Both the position numbers and the translations under genes were made by a program. A DNA stretch of 64,000 nt from Blasia pusilla (Eukaryota; Marchantiophyta; Marchantiopsida; Blasiales): positions 35,216,001 to 35,280,000 of the forward strand of contig CM114272.1 in NCBI GenBank assembly GCA_050084515.1. Reading direction: 5' to 3'. A model generated the notes under the pieces. The model searched no databases and was not told the DNA's origin. It was given only the letters and a program-made list of their open reading frames with translations. This document shows, one piece after another, positions 40,175 to 49,155 of the stretch; position 1 is the stretch's first letter, and each line of letters begins with the position of its first letter.

Positions 40175-40840
40175 TTCCTCTATTTTCTTACTGTGGTCTC
40201 ATGTGATGATAAGATCATCCACATACAGGACTATCAACCTATACATCCCATCTTCGCAAAACACATACAAATTTGCTTCTCACGGACTCTTCATGAGACC
40301 CTTCTCTCGAAAGAATGTATCTATTCGTTGATACCATACCCTTGGGGCTTGCTTCAACCAATACAATGCTTGATCAAGTAAATAAACTTTTTATTCTGAT
40401 CCAGGTGTCTCAAAACCTGGTGGTTGAGAAACATATACCTCCTCCTTGAGACTCCCGTTAAGAAAGGCAGACTTCACATCGTATTGGTGTACATGCCAAC
40501 GTCTTGTTCTTGCAACCGCTAGAACAATTCGAATGGTTGTCATCCTTGCAGTAGGAGCAAAAGTCTCATAGTAGTCAAAACCTTCGATTTGTGAGCATCC
40601 TTGTGCAACCAACCTCGCTTTGAATTTATCCAATGTACCGTCAGACTTGTACTTGGTCTTGTACACCCACTTGGTGTGTATTATCTTCCTGTCCTTTGGC
40701 TTTTCAACCAAAGTCCAATTTTCATTTCTCTGAATAGCGTCCATCTCCATCTGCATGGCCTCTCTCCATTGAGGATGAGCAAGGGCCTCATCCAAGCATG
40801 ATGGCTCTTCCACCTTCAAGACCTCTGTCATCAAGGCCAT
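40175..40840 (-). pseudogene. Copia reverse transcriptase (broken)
   Basis: An open 149-codon stretch (40391-40840) has NENWTLVEKPKDRKIIHTKW, KARLVAQGCSQIEGFDY, ETFAPTARMTTIRIVLA and YDVKSAFLNGSLKEEVYVSQ, typical of the copia RT fingers and palm. The frame then stops; the catalytic YVDDLIIT is readable at about 40205-40235, followed by a TGA. The downstream part continues into the RNase H frame. Confidence 0.88.
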
Positions 40841-40867
40841 GTTGACGAGATGTGCGGAAGCTCTAGT

Positions 40868-42066
40868 CTACTCCTCTAGTCTCTTGGATCTCCTTGGATG
40901 TGTAACAACTTCATCAGTTGCTGGTGGATCCTTACCATCCAAGAGCTGCTTTATCCACTTAGGGTATGACGACCGTAGTGGAAGAGCATGTTGCTCTTTG
41001 TAATCATCACCAAATTCTTCTTCTTGATGATCTAGTGTAAACATTGGTGGTGTGCTTTGGTGGGTTATCTCTTCGTTTGATGATAATGTGGACGGACCAC
41101 TGATATCCGCCACTTGACGAGGCTGTTCCTGGAACACCACATCATGACTCACAAGCATCTTATTTTCCTCAGGACACCAAAGGCGATAAGCTTTAGAGTC
41201 ATCATTGTATCCCATAAAGATGCACTTCCTGCTCTTGGACTCCAGCTTGGTCCTAGATGCTTCAGGAATATGTACAAAACACTCACTACCAAAAGTCCTG
41301 AAATGTTGGATTGATGGTACCTTACCTGAGTATGATTGATGAGGAGTCATGCCTTGCACTGACTTGGTAGCACTTCTATTTAGAATGTATACTGGCAAGA
41401 TAATGACTTTAGCCCAAAATCCTTCACAACCTTTTGCTTTCATCATACATCTTGCCATCTCCACCACCTTTGCATGCGGTTTGACGCTCAACAACTCCAT
41501 TTTGTTGTGGTGTATGTGCCGTGGTTAACCGTAAAGCTTGATTCCATGCTCCCCAAATATTTGTTGAATTGTGTTGATAAGAATTCTCCTCCTCGATCGG
41601 TCTTGAAGCTTTGTACCTTCTTTCCTATCTCATTCTCAACCAGCTTGTGCCATACTTTAAATTTTCCAAAAGCACTTGCCATATCACGAAGAAATACACC
41701 CACATCTTCCTACTATAATCGTCGACAACTTAAAAGAAGGAAGAACCACCTAATGCCATTTGTTCTCATTTTACCCACAGAGGTCAAGCATGTATCAACT
41801 CTAGAGGAGCCTTTGCTCTATTGCTAGACTCTTGTGGAAATGGTTGTCGGTGTTGCTTGCCCATCATACAAGCTTCACAAGTATCCGACACTCGAAATCG
41901 TTGGTAAATCAAAGAACCATGCCAGATTTCTGCATCGACTTAGTAAGGGAAAGCTTAGGTGACCAAATCTTTTATGCCACAACTTACTGCTACTAAGATC
42001 TGTACCTACACTTGTCGTGAAAGCATACAACTCGTAGATATTTCCACGTCGTATACCTTCATCCAC
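40868..42066 (-). pseudogene. Copia integrase (broken)
   Basis: The pre-integrase block LWHKRFGHLSFPLLSR is at about 41930-41980. The catalytic core is in pieces: VVDDYSRKMWVYF near 41690-41730 and KTDRGGEFLSTQFNKYLG at 41540-41600. TPQQNGVVERQ at about 41480-41510 and the downstream stretch GFWAKVIILPVYILNRSATK with the C-terminal FGSECFVHIPE follow. The parts lie in at least two frames with stops between, so the enzyme is not made whole. Confidence 0.85.
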
Positions 42067-42293
42067 TACTTTCCCATTTGCATCTTCAATGACTGCTCCA
42101 ATTTTCTTGAAACGAATTTCTAGGTCACGATCACATAATCACTTACTTTGAAATCAAATTTACCGCTTCAACTCGTACGTCATAAGACATCAATTAACTT
42201 CTTTTCATCTCCTTTTTGTGAGACTAAAGAAATTGTGCCTTTCCCTTCTACAGGGCACTTTGCATTATTCCCAACAGTAACAACGATGGGCTT

Positions 42294-43307
42294 CTATAGA
42301 GGCTGTAAGGAGCTATACCAATCCTTATGATTGGTCATATGCCTAGATGCTCCACTATCGAGCACCCATGCATCTTCACTCTTTGACTTAGTGGAATGTT
42401 TTTCCCATGTGAAAAACTCTTCTATTGCTACCCAAGCATCTACTTCATGTTCTCCTAGTTCTACAGAATTTCCAGACTCCTTCTTAGGTCTTAAACAACC
42501 GTTCTTCTCATCTTGACTCCTCTTTCTACAATCTTTGATAAGATGACCTAGCTTACCACAATAAAAGCATTTGAAGGCTTTTCTTGGAAATTTCTTCTTG
42601 ACATTTGAACTGTAATCCTGATTTCTACCTCTCTGTACGTTGGCAGTAAATGCTGCATCACTTCCCTCTCTTGCTTTGAAGCGCATTTCCTCTTCTACCA
42701 ACATTGCACTAAATTGTTCAAAAGTAAGCGGCGTGGGTCTCACTTGAGTATTCAGTGTAGTGACCAAACTGTCATACCTTAGAGGCAAAATCCTTATGCA
42801 CCAACGTGCCAAATCTTCGCTAGACTTTGAAATTCCTACGGACGCCATCTGATCATGAAGATTCTTGATCCTTGTCAAAAATTGCTCCGCGCTTTCTCCT
42901 TCTGAAAATTTCTCGGACGTAAGCTGATTCTCCAGATTCTGAATCCAAGTCTCATTCCTCGATTCAGACCGATTCTTCAAAATGTTCCACGCCTTAGGAG
43001 CAGTGGTTGTATGTTGAATGAGAGTCATGACAGAATTAGTTACATTCATGACAATCGCATATAGAGCATCAGTGTTTTTGCATCTCCATGCCAACAATAC
43101 AACAGGATCGATATCCCCAGATGAAGATGAACATGCAGAACTCAAACTAGCTTGTGGATTTGAATCGACCCCTGTGGCCGTTTCCCAGATCTCAAATGAT
43201 TCGAGGACAGTTCTCATTTTGAACTTCCACAACGTATAGTTAGACCCATCTAACTTCCCTTCACCCAACGGAGGAGGGCGAGCACGAACTGACGAAGAAG
43301 TAGCCAT
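42294..43307 (-). CDS. Copia gag and protease start (337 codons)
   Basis: A single open frame starts with an ATG (MATSSSVRARPPPLGEG) and has the copia gag domain (KLDGSNYTLWKFKMR, then LENQLTSEKFSEGESAEQF), a CCHC zinc knuckle (CFYCGKLGHLIKDC, about residue 246-259) and the protease active site VLDSGASRHMTNH near the end. The frame stops shortly after the protease motif (SLQPL, stop), so the polyprotein is cut off before integrase. Gag assembles the particle; the protease would process the polyprotein. Confidence 0.88.
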   Translation of the reverse strand: MATSSSVRARPPPLGEGKLDGSNYTLWKFKMRTVLESFEIWETATGVDSNPQASLSSACSSSSGDIDPVVLLAWRCKNTDALYAIVMNVTNSVMTLIQHTTTAPKAWNILKNRSESRNETWIQNLENQLTSEKFSEGESAEQFLTRIKNLHDQMASVGISKSSEDLARWCIRILPLRYDSLVTTLNTQVRPTPLTFEQFSAMLVEEEMRFKAREGSDAAFTANVQRGRNQDYSSNVKKKFPRKAFKCFYCGKLGHLIKDCRKRSQDEKNGCLRPKKESGNSVELGEHEVDAWVAIEEFFTWEKHSTKSKSEDAWVLDSGASRHMTNHKDWYSSLQPL

Positions 43308-43356
43308 CTCTCAAGATTTTGTGCAAACACACGAGATTGTCAGATACAAAATACCA

Positions 43357-43437
43357 TGTGAGAAAATAGAAAGTGACGAAATCACTAAAATCTTTACAAA
43401 ACTTAGAGATACAAAGTGGCCTAGTCTGTCGGTGCAC
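43357..43437 (-). repeat. Truncated 5' LTR of copia element D
   Basis: Only the terminal part of the LTR next to the internal region remains, about 95 percent identical to 38846-38926 by eye. Beyond 43437 the sequence is gypsy integrase of element C. The adjacent internal bases on the minus strand begin TGGTAT, compatible with the start of an initiator-Met tRNA primer site, but the match does not extend. Confidence 0.8.
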
Positions 43438-43748
43438 GCCGCACTATTTTACGAGTGCGCGAGGTGTTAGCTTCTGGAGTTCTCATGTTGGAGGGTCGTG
43501 ATGGAGTTGTTTGGAAGGACCATGTGCGTAATTGTGCGCCATGTCATCTTCCAAATGTGGATGGTACTGTTGACCCAAGCTTAGCCATGATACGTGCTAG
43601 CTTGAGGTGCATGTTGTGTGGGTCTGCTGGTAATGCAACCCGTATGTTGGTGTGTGATCGGTGTTCTAGGGGTTGGCACATGATGTGTTTGACTCCACCT
43701 ATGGATGTTGTTCCTACTGGAAGGTGGGTTTGTCCTCGATGTACTTAG
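43438..43748 (+). pseudogene. Integrase C-terminus fused to a PHD finger, element C
   Basis: After the nested block the element C integrase resumes (RVREVLASGVLMLEGRDGV, VWKDHVRNCAPCHLPNVDG) and runs in the same frame into a C4HC3 PHD finger at 43605-43745. Spacing is C-x2-C-x11-C-x2-C-x4-H-x2-C-x14-C-x2-C: CMLCGSAG, then MLVCDRCSRGWHMMCL and GRWVCPRC. The frame then ends with TAG. PHD fingers read histone H3 tails; this one resembles the plant ATXR5/6 type (LVPKG-like linker before W-x-C), which binds unmodified H3K4. In a retrotransposon integrase the natural role would be steering integration to chromatin, which is inference. Confidence 0.88.
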
Positions 43749-43919
43749 GAGAGGTAGATGGCTTGATCTTTGCATGATATGGATTACAGATGTGCGACTA
43801 ACGATGGGGCAACCTAGCACCCGGCCTTCTGATTCGGGCATCCAAGAAGGTGTATAGCATGTTGTAGATGTATAGGGCTACCCGAGTTAGAGGACCTAAC
43901 CGCCAATTAGGGGGCGAGT
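43749..43919 (+). other. 3' untranslated part of element C with purine tract
   Basis: It is homologous to 50422-50614 of element G (shared gcgactaacgatggggc and gttagagg-acctaacc). It ends with the purine-rich aattagggggcga at about 43905-43917, a likely polypurine tract priming plus-strand synthesis. Confidence 0.6.
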
Positions 43920-44499
43920 TGTGGTACACTTGTGTTTGTGGATGCTCTCGTCTATGTTATGTATGTATGTGAGTATGGTATGTCGGCGATGTATGTTGTA
44001 TGACGATGTGGATTATACGACAATTTGTCATGACCATATGGATTATGTCGTAGAGTATAGTGTGCTAGTAGAGGCCATTCCTTATGTAGGACCGTAGTGG
44101 CTTGGTAGAGATGCGGTTTCATACATAGGGTTGGGGGTTACTCATTTGGGGGTGACTTTCCCAGTAGGGCCCGCTCTTAGGTGGGAGGATATAAGATGGA
44201 GTGCACTCAAAGAACAATCAGTTGTTTGAGTTGAGCCTGTTGCGTTGGGAATTAGCCTTGGTAGTGAGTAGAGCCCTTGGCTATGGTGTTTCCCGTAAGC
44301 TTCGACCTAGATTCTCCCATCGTGGAGTGGGTTTGGCTCGATTGTATGTGATTCTATACGTGTTTTATGACAATAGGTCTTTCACGGATTTCAGTTGTGG
44401 TACACTTGTGTTTGTGGATGCTCTCGTCTATGTTATGTATGTATGTGAGTATGGTATGTCCGCGATGTTTGTTGTATGACGATGTGGATTTGCACGACA
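43918..44499 (+). repeat. 3' alpha LTR region of element C (X-Y-X arrangement)
   Basis: Segment X (43918-44025), Y (44026-44393) and a second X (44394-44499). Y matches the 5' LTR at 28394-28860 without the MITE and contains a TATA-like box at 44190-44196. The two X copies (gttgtggtacacttgtg... gacgatgtggatt) are close direct repeats. LTR could be X+Y (43920-44393) or Y+X (44026-44499), both 474 bases. The genomic boundary with element B at 44499 supports the second; the polypurine tract next to X supports the first. Confidence 0.75.
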
Positions 44500-45260
44500 A
44501 GGCGCATGACTTGGAGCAGGTAGGGACCATAAACTTGGTAACTTCTGGTTGGCCGTGTCAAGGCCAATTGTGTAAAGGATGAGGTAGCGAGTTAGCTGAC
44601 ACTCGGTCTTGGTTATTTTGGGAGATGATGCGGATCTTGCGATATTTACAAGAGCATCAGCCTCGTTCTCCAGCATACATTTTGGAGAATGTGCCAATTT
44701 TGGGCGATTCAAGGTCCCACGTGGTGACGAGTGCACATCAGGTGCGCGCATGGATCTGCCTGACAGTGTTGTTAGATGCAGCAAGTGTAGGTTCTAGAGC
44801 ACACCGCCCGCATTTTTGGTGGACCAACTTGGTACCACATGAGGTGTTTCCGAGGGCTTATGCGAGAGTGGAGCGTCCCTCTGATTTGTTAGTGGATTCT
44901 ATATTGGATCGGGGCCGTCAATCACAAGCAATGAGGCACTTGATTGACTGCCGTTGACTTTGGTCAACATGATTGGCATGCCATGAGTAGCCTTTCTCAC
45001 ATTGGTGAGTTTTCTCGCTTCTTATGCATTCAAGGAGGCTGGACTTGGCTTAGTTTGGGATGACCAAGTACAGAGGTTGGTGGAGCCCAACGCCGATGAG
45101 GGGGAGCAAGCGATGGGATTCCCCACAGGAGTGACGGTACTACCGTCACTATCGGAGGCATCAAGACGTCATGTCTTGGGTCAGGCGATGGACCTGAACT
45201 TCTTGACATGGATTTTCAGCTTAGGAGTAGTTGAGCAACGTCATTTGAGGATGCGATAGA
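44500..45260 (+). pseudogene. Methyltransferase domain of element B, C-terminal piece
   Basis: Motif IV is SGWPCQGQL with the catalytic Cys retained (about 44548-44570). Motif VI is SPAYILENVPILGDSR, motif VIII GSRAHRPHFWWTNLVPHEV (about 44790-44850). The C-terminal blocks are PTLVSF-like, LVWDDQVQRLVEPNADEGEQ with AMGFPTGVTVLPSLSEASRR (about 45050-45165) and HVLGQAMDLNFLTWIFSLGV. These match, in order, the DNMT3 C-terminal region (W-x-x-x-x-E-R-x-x-GFP, then R-x-x-LG). One TGA lies after WPCQGQLCKG and one frame change near 44950-45000. Confidence 0.85.
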
Positions 45261-45529
45261 TCACAAAAGTTGTGTTGGTGAGCCCCATGCCTACCAAGAC
45301 GATTGAGGCAGTGGCTGGGGACGAGACCGACGGAGATCAACACACTAGGGATGATCGGGAGAGATACCCTTGGACTTCTTGGGATGTTTTGCAGGCACGC
45401 CAAGAGATGATAGCCATAGCAGCGAGCGTGGTTCCTGGGTTCTCCAAATGAAGATCCGATTTTGCAGTTGGCTGCAGGGGAGCAGTCGAGTTTTGTTGTC
45501 CGATATCCGCGCCGGAGAGTCCTACCGTA

Positions 45530-46187
45530 GTCACGATGGAGACTTGGGAGCCACATATGGGCCCTAAGTTGATAGGAGGAGAGCAACATCAAATACACCA
45601 GTTCCTTAGGAGTTATAGGAGTTGTTTTGCATTTAGTATGCAGGATTTGGGTACGCTGAGGAATCCAAGGATCCTCATTTAGTTGTCGAGTGACATGCCG
45701 ATCTTTCGAAAACCCTACATGTACAATGACATGGAGAGGGCTCTGATTTAGAGTAGGAGCCAGGACTTGGTTAGCGTAGGACTAGTGGAGATGTCGCATG
45801 GAGAGTACGCATCTACCACTATCATGCCCGCCAAGAAGGATGTGCATGGCAACTGGACGGATAGGCAGATATGTGGAGATTATCGACCTATGAATCGGCA
45901 GACGAGGTCTAATAGGTATGCCATGCCCGCTCTTGAGGAGATCTTTGATGCTATTGGGCATGCAAAGGTCTTTAGTTTGTTAGATCTTTGAGACGGATAC
46001 CATCAACTGCCTATCAGATTAGTGGACAGGCAAAAGACGGCATTTGGGGGCATCGATCCTCACGGGAAGCATTGGTTGTTTTAGTGGCGGTTCTTACCAT
46101 TTGGGTTAAAGAACGCCCCAGATGAGTTTTAGAGGGTCATGGATAGGATCTTGGCAGGTCTGGATTTTGCTAGGTGTTATATTGATG
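45530..46187 (+). pseudogene. Reverse transcriptase fragment of element B
   Basis: Blocks METWEPHMGPKL, IFRKPYMYNDMERALI, VEMSHGEYASTTIMPAKKDVH and ICGDYRPMNRQTRSNRYAMP lie in several frames with stops. The segment ends in RCYID, one residue short of the catalytic second Asp, where element G starts. It is a dead fragment. Confidence 0.8.
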
Positions 46188-46244
46188 AGTGATTTGATTG
46201 AGTGACATGTCCATGCAGAGGATACTCCTGTTCTTGAAATTTCT

Positions 46245-47260
46245 ATGGAGAGGAGTGTTATGGTAGCCGCATCATTCCGTGGAGGAGAGGTGCCGTTATG
46301 GGACTCGACTGAGGAGCTTCGACGATTGGCAGATGAGCATGTGCAGACCGCGTGGAGCGAGGCGTTTGCACCGGCGCGTCACGGGTCTGAGGAACCCGAG
46401 GTAGCAGGAAGTGCTATGATGACACCCTTGGATACCGCACCCATTGTGTGGTGTATCATGGAGGAGGGTACTCGAGTGTTAGATCTCTTTGGAGGGATTA
46501 GCAACGGGTTAGCTGCTGTTTTGCAGGCACGAGTACGAGTACAACAATACTTGTATGTGGAGAGTGATGATGTTGTGAGGCGCGTCTCACTACGACATGT
46601 GGTGCAGTTACCCCTACGTTTTCCCGATTTATTGTCTGCGTTTGCGGTACAGGGGTACCAAAGCTCCCTATCGAGAGATATTTTGTTGTTGGGGTGCAGG
46701 ACTTAGAGCGAGTAGGGACCATTGATTTGGTCATTTCCGGTTGGCCATGTCAGGGCCAATTGAGTGGTGGACGAGGCAGCGGGTTGGCTGACACTCGGTC
46801 CAAATTGTTTTGGGAGATGTTGAGGGTCTTACGACAGTTGCAGGAGCACTAGTCTCGTTCTCCAGCCAACACAACATTATGGAGAATGTGCCAGTCTTAG
46901 AAGACTCGAGGTCACGGATGGTGACGAGTGCTCATCAGGTGCGTGCTTGAATCGGCCCAAGAGTGTTCTTGGATGCGGCGAGTGTAGGTTCTAGAGCCCA
47001 TCGCCCGCGTCTATTGTGGACCAACTTGGTGACCCATGCGGTGTTACGCAGGGCGTATGCGAGAGTAGAGCGCCCCTCCCATTTGTTAGTGGATTCCATT
47101 ATGGATCCAGATCGTCGATCATAGGCGGTGAGGCACGATGATTGACCACCGTTGACTATGGTCAACAGGGAAGGCAGGCCGCGGCAACCTTTTCCCACAT
47201 TTGTGAGTTTTCCCGCTTCCTATGCATACAGGAGGAGATGAGAGTTTGCAGTTGGCTGCA
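46245..47260 (+). pseudogene. Cytosine-C5 DNA methyltransferase domain of element G
   Basis: An open frame (46245-46706) has the linker and motif I (TRVLDLFGGISNGLAAVL, from about 46470), then YLYVESDDVVRRVSLRHVVQLPL and GYQSSLSRDILLLG. A one-base loss near 46690 shifts the frame into QDLERVGTIDLVISGWPCQG with the catalytic Cys (about 46747-46751). ENVPVLEDSRSRMV and motif VIII GSRAHRPRLLWTNLV follow at about 46880-47030. The motif IX-X part is lost or scrambled after about 47250 (PTFVSFPASYAYRR). CAG-type stops are present (QEHx, RAx). Confidence 0.85.
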
Positions 47261-47347
47261 GGAGAGCGGCCGAGTGTTGTTGTTCGAGAGGGGGTTGCAC
47301 CATAGCAACCACCGATATCCGCGCTGGAGAGTCCTACCGTAGTCACG

Positions 47348-49155
47348 ATGGAGACTTGGGAGCCAGATATGGGCCCTAAGTTGACAGGAGGAGAGTGGCG
47401 CCGAATACATCAGTTCCTCAAGAGTTATAGGAGCAACTTTGCGTCTAGCATGGAGGATTTGGGTACGCTGAAAGGCCCGGGGATCCGCATTGAGTTGTCG
47501 AGTGATACGCCGATTTTCCGACGACGCTACAGGTACAGTGATATGGAGAGGGCTCTGATTCAGAGTAGGAGCCAGGACTTGGTTGGAGCAGGACTAGTGG
47601 AGATGTCGCATGGGGAGTATACATTTGCCACTGTCTTGCCCGCCAAGAAGGATGTGCATGGCAATTGGACGGATAGGCGGATGTGTGGGGATTACCGACC
47701 TATCAATTGGCAGACGAAGTCCGATCAGTATACCATGCCCACCCCTGAGGAGATCTTTGATGCGATTGGTCATGCAAAGGTCTTCAGTTCATTGGATTTG
47801 CGAGGTGGATACCATCAGCTGCCTATCAGATTGGAGGACAGGCAGAAGACGGCATTTTGGGGCATCGATCCTCGCGGGAAGGATTGTTTGTATCAGTGGG
47901 GGTTCTTACCATTTGGGTTAAAGAACGGCCCGGCTGGGTTTCAGAGGGTCATGGATAGGATCTTGCCTGGTCTGGATTTTGCTAGGTGTTATATTGATGA
48001 CATTGTAGTCTTTAGCGCCACGGTTGAGAAGCATGAGCGACATCTAGAGGAGGTGTTTCGACGATTGCAATTACATGGGCTAAAGCTATATCCAGGCAAG
48101 TGCAAGTTCTTCTACAACTAGATTGAGTACTTGGGTCATACGATATACCCAAGGGGCCTTGGTGTTCAGCAAACAAAGGTAGAGGCTATCTCACGCATTC
48201 CACGCCTTACAAATATGAGCCGTGTTTGCGCATTCATGGGATTGGCAAACTTCTATCGGCGGTACGTCACGGGATTCAGTTTGATTGCGAAGCCACTGAC
48301 CTTGCTGACCAAGGTGGATCACAAGTGGCACTGGGGGGATGAGCAGGAGTAAGCATTTCAATTTCTCAAGGACAGGTTGACATCTGCGCCCATCTTGAGG
48401 AGACTGATCGGGGGGCGTCCTTTCCAGTTGCATAGAGATTGGAGCATGTTGGGGCTTGGAGCGGTGCTCATCTAGCATGATGATGAGGGTAGAGAGTTTG
48501 TGGTGGCTTACGCTAGCCGCTCGAACAACACTGCAAGGGCGAAGTACAACTCGTATGAGGGTGAGTGCTTGGCTGTAGTGTGGGCTGTCGTGCATTTCAG
48601 GTGTTACTTATTTGGCAGCCCCTTTACCATCGTCACTGATTATCAACCACTAAAGTGGTTGATGGAGTCTGACAAGCTTACAGGGAAGCTTGCGAGATGG
48701 GCTCTCTTGTTGGAGGAGTATGATTTTCAGGTGGTACATAGATCTGGGACACTAAACCAGGATGCAGATGGGTTGAGTCGTAACCCATGCCCGAGTCAAC
48801 GAGATGCGACTGGAGCTCGATGGCATGGAGAGAGTGATGAGGAGTCAGTGCCAGGATGGCATGCGTCAGCCTATTTAGGCATGTTGGCTATGGACAGCCA
48901 GAGTGTGGAGACTTCGATGGTGAGGTCTAGTGGAGAGTCCTTGGATCCCGAGGCCAATGAGGAGACCACAAGTGGCAGAGATATTCATGATAATGGAGTA
49001 GTCTTGGAGTACCTTCGTACTGGTAGCGTTGCGAGCACCGTGGGTGCTAGAGAGCGGGATCGAATCCTACAACGGGCCAGACGGTTCCGTTGGGAGGAGA
49101 CACATGTTTTGAGGGTTTGGGAGGATGGTAGAGTACGCGTAGTGCCACATCCTTT
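47348..49155 (+). pseudogene. Reverse transcriptase and RNase H of element G
   Basis: The RT is open for 257 codons (47348-48121) from METWEPDMGPKLTGGEW through RRYRYSDMERALIQSRSQDL, MCGDYRPINWQTKSDQYTMP, SSLDLRGGYHQLPIR, CLYQWGFLPFGLKNGPAGFQ to the catalytic CYIDDIVVF (about 47985-48012). After TAG at 48119-48121 the same frame continues with YLGHTIYPRGLGVQQTKVEA, FMGLANFYRRYVTGF, RNase H (WSMLGLGAVLI, stop at 48474-48476, HDDEGREFVVAYASRSN) and YEGECLAVVWAVVHFRCYLF. Stops at 48119, 48350, 48474 and 49157 are the only breaks; two or three fit CAG-to-TAG. Confidence 0.92.

Larger units (their letters stand above)
38846..43437 (-). mobile_element. Ty1/copia retrotransposon D, decayed
   Basis: The element reads on the minus strand from about 43437 to 38846: truncated 5' LTR (80 bp), gag-protease, integrase, reverse transcriptase, RNase H, purine tract and a full 3' LTR. 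Order integrase before RT identifies copia. Coding frames are long but broken at several points, notably after the protease, in the integrase, and just after the YVDD of RT. No target duplication can be tested because the outer part of the 5' LTR is missing. Confidence 0.92.
28394..44499 (+). mobile_element. Gypsy-DNMT element C, nearly complete, carrying nested insertions
   Basis: This is the best preserved family member in length. It has a 5' LTR segment (28394-28860), a 1.7-kb leader, gag (about 30540-31960), protease (32440-32800), methyltransferase (32801-34200), RT/RNase H (34440-36163), integrase (36164-37203, resumed at about 43440), a PHD finger (43605-43745), a purine-rich tract and a 3' LTR (to 44499). 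It lies in B's methyltransferase gene. Candidate target duplication is imperfect: ggggc on the left, and aaggc or aggcg on the right depending on where the LTR ends. Its integrase is interrupted by the 37204-43437 block. Stops and a few frameshifts show it is not intact. Confidence 0.85.
44500..46187 (+). mobile_element. Gypsy-DNMT element B, 3' part (resumes after element C)
   Basis: The methyltransferase frame interrupted at 28393 resumes (HDLEQVGTINLVTSGWPCQG), runs through ENV, motif VIII and motif X, then RT up to YID at 46187. There the sequence switches abruptly to the protease-methyltransferase linker of element G (SDLIE, then HVHAEDTPVLEISMERSV). RNase H, integrase and 3' LTR of B are absent. 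Confidence 0.8.

Noticed and set aside
46498-46734. Minus-strand frame within element G methyltransferase
   Set aside because: The plus strand carries motif I and the catalytic block here; the minus frame has no domain.
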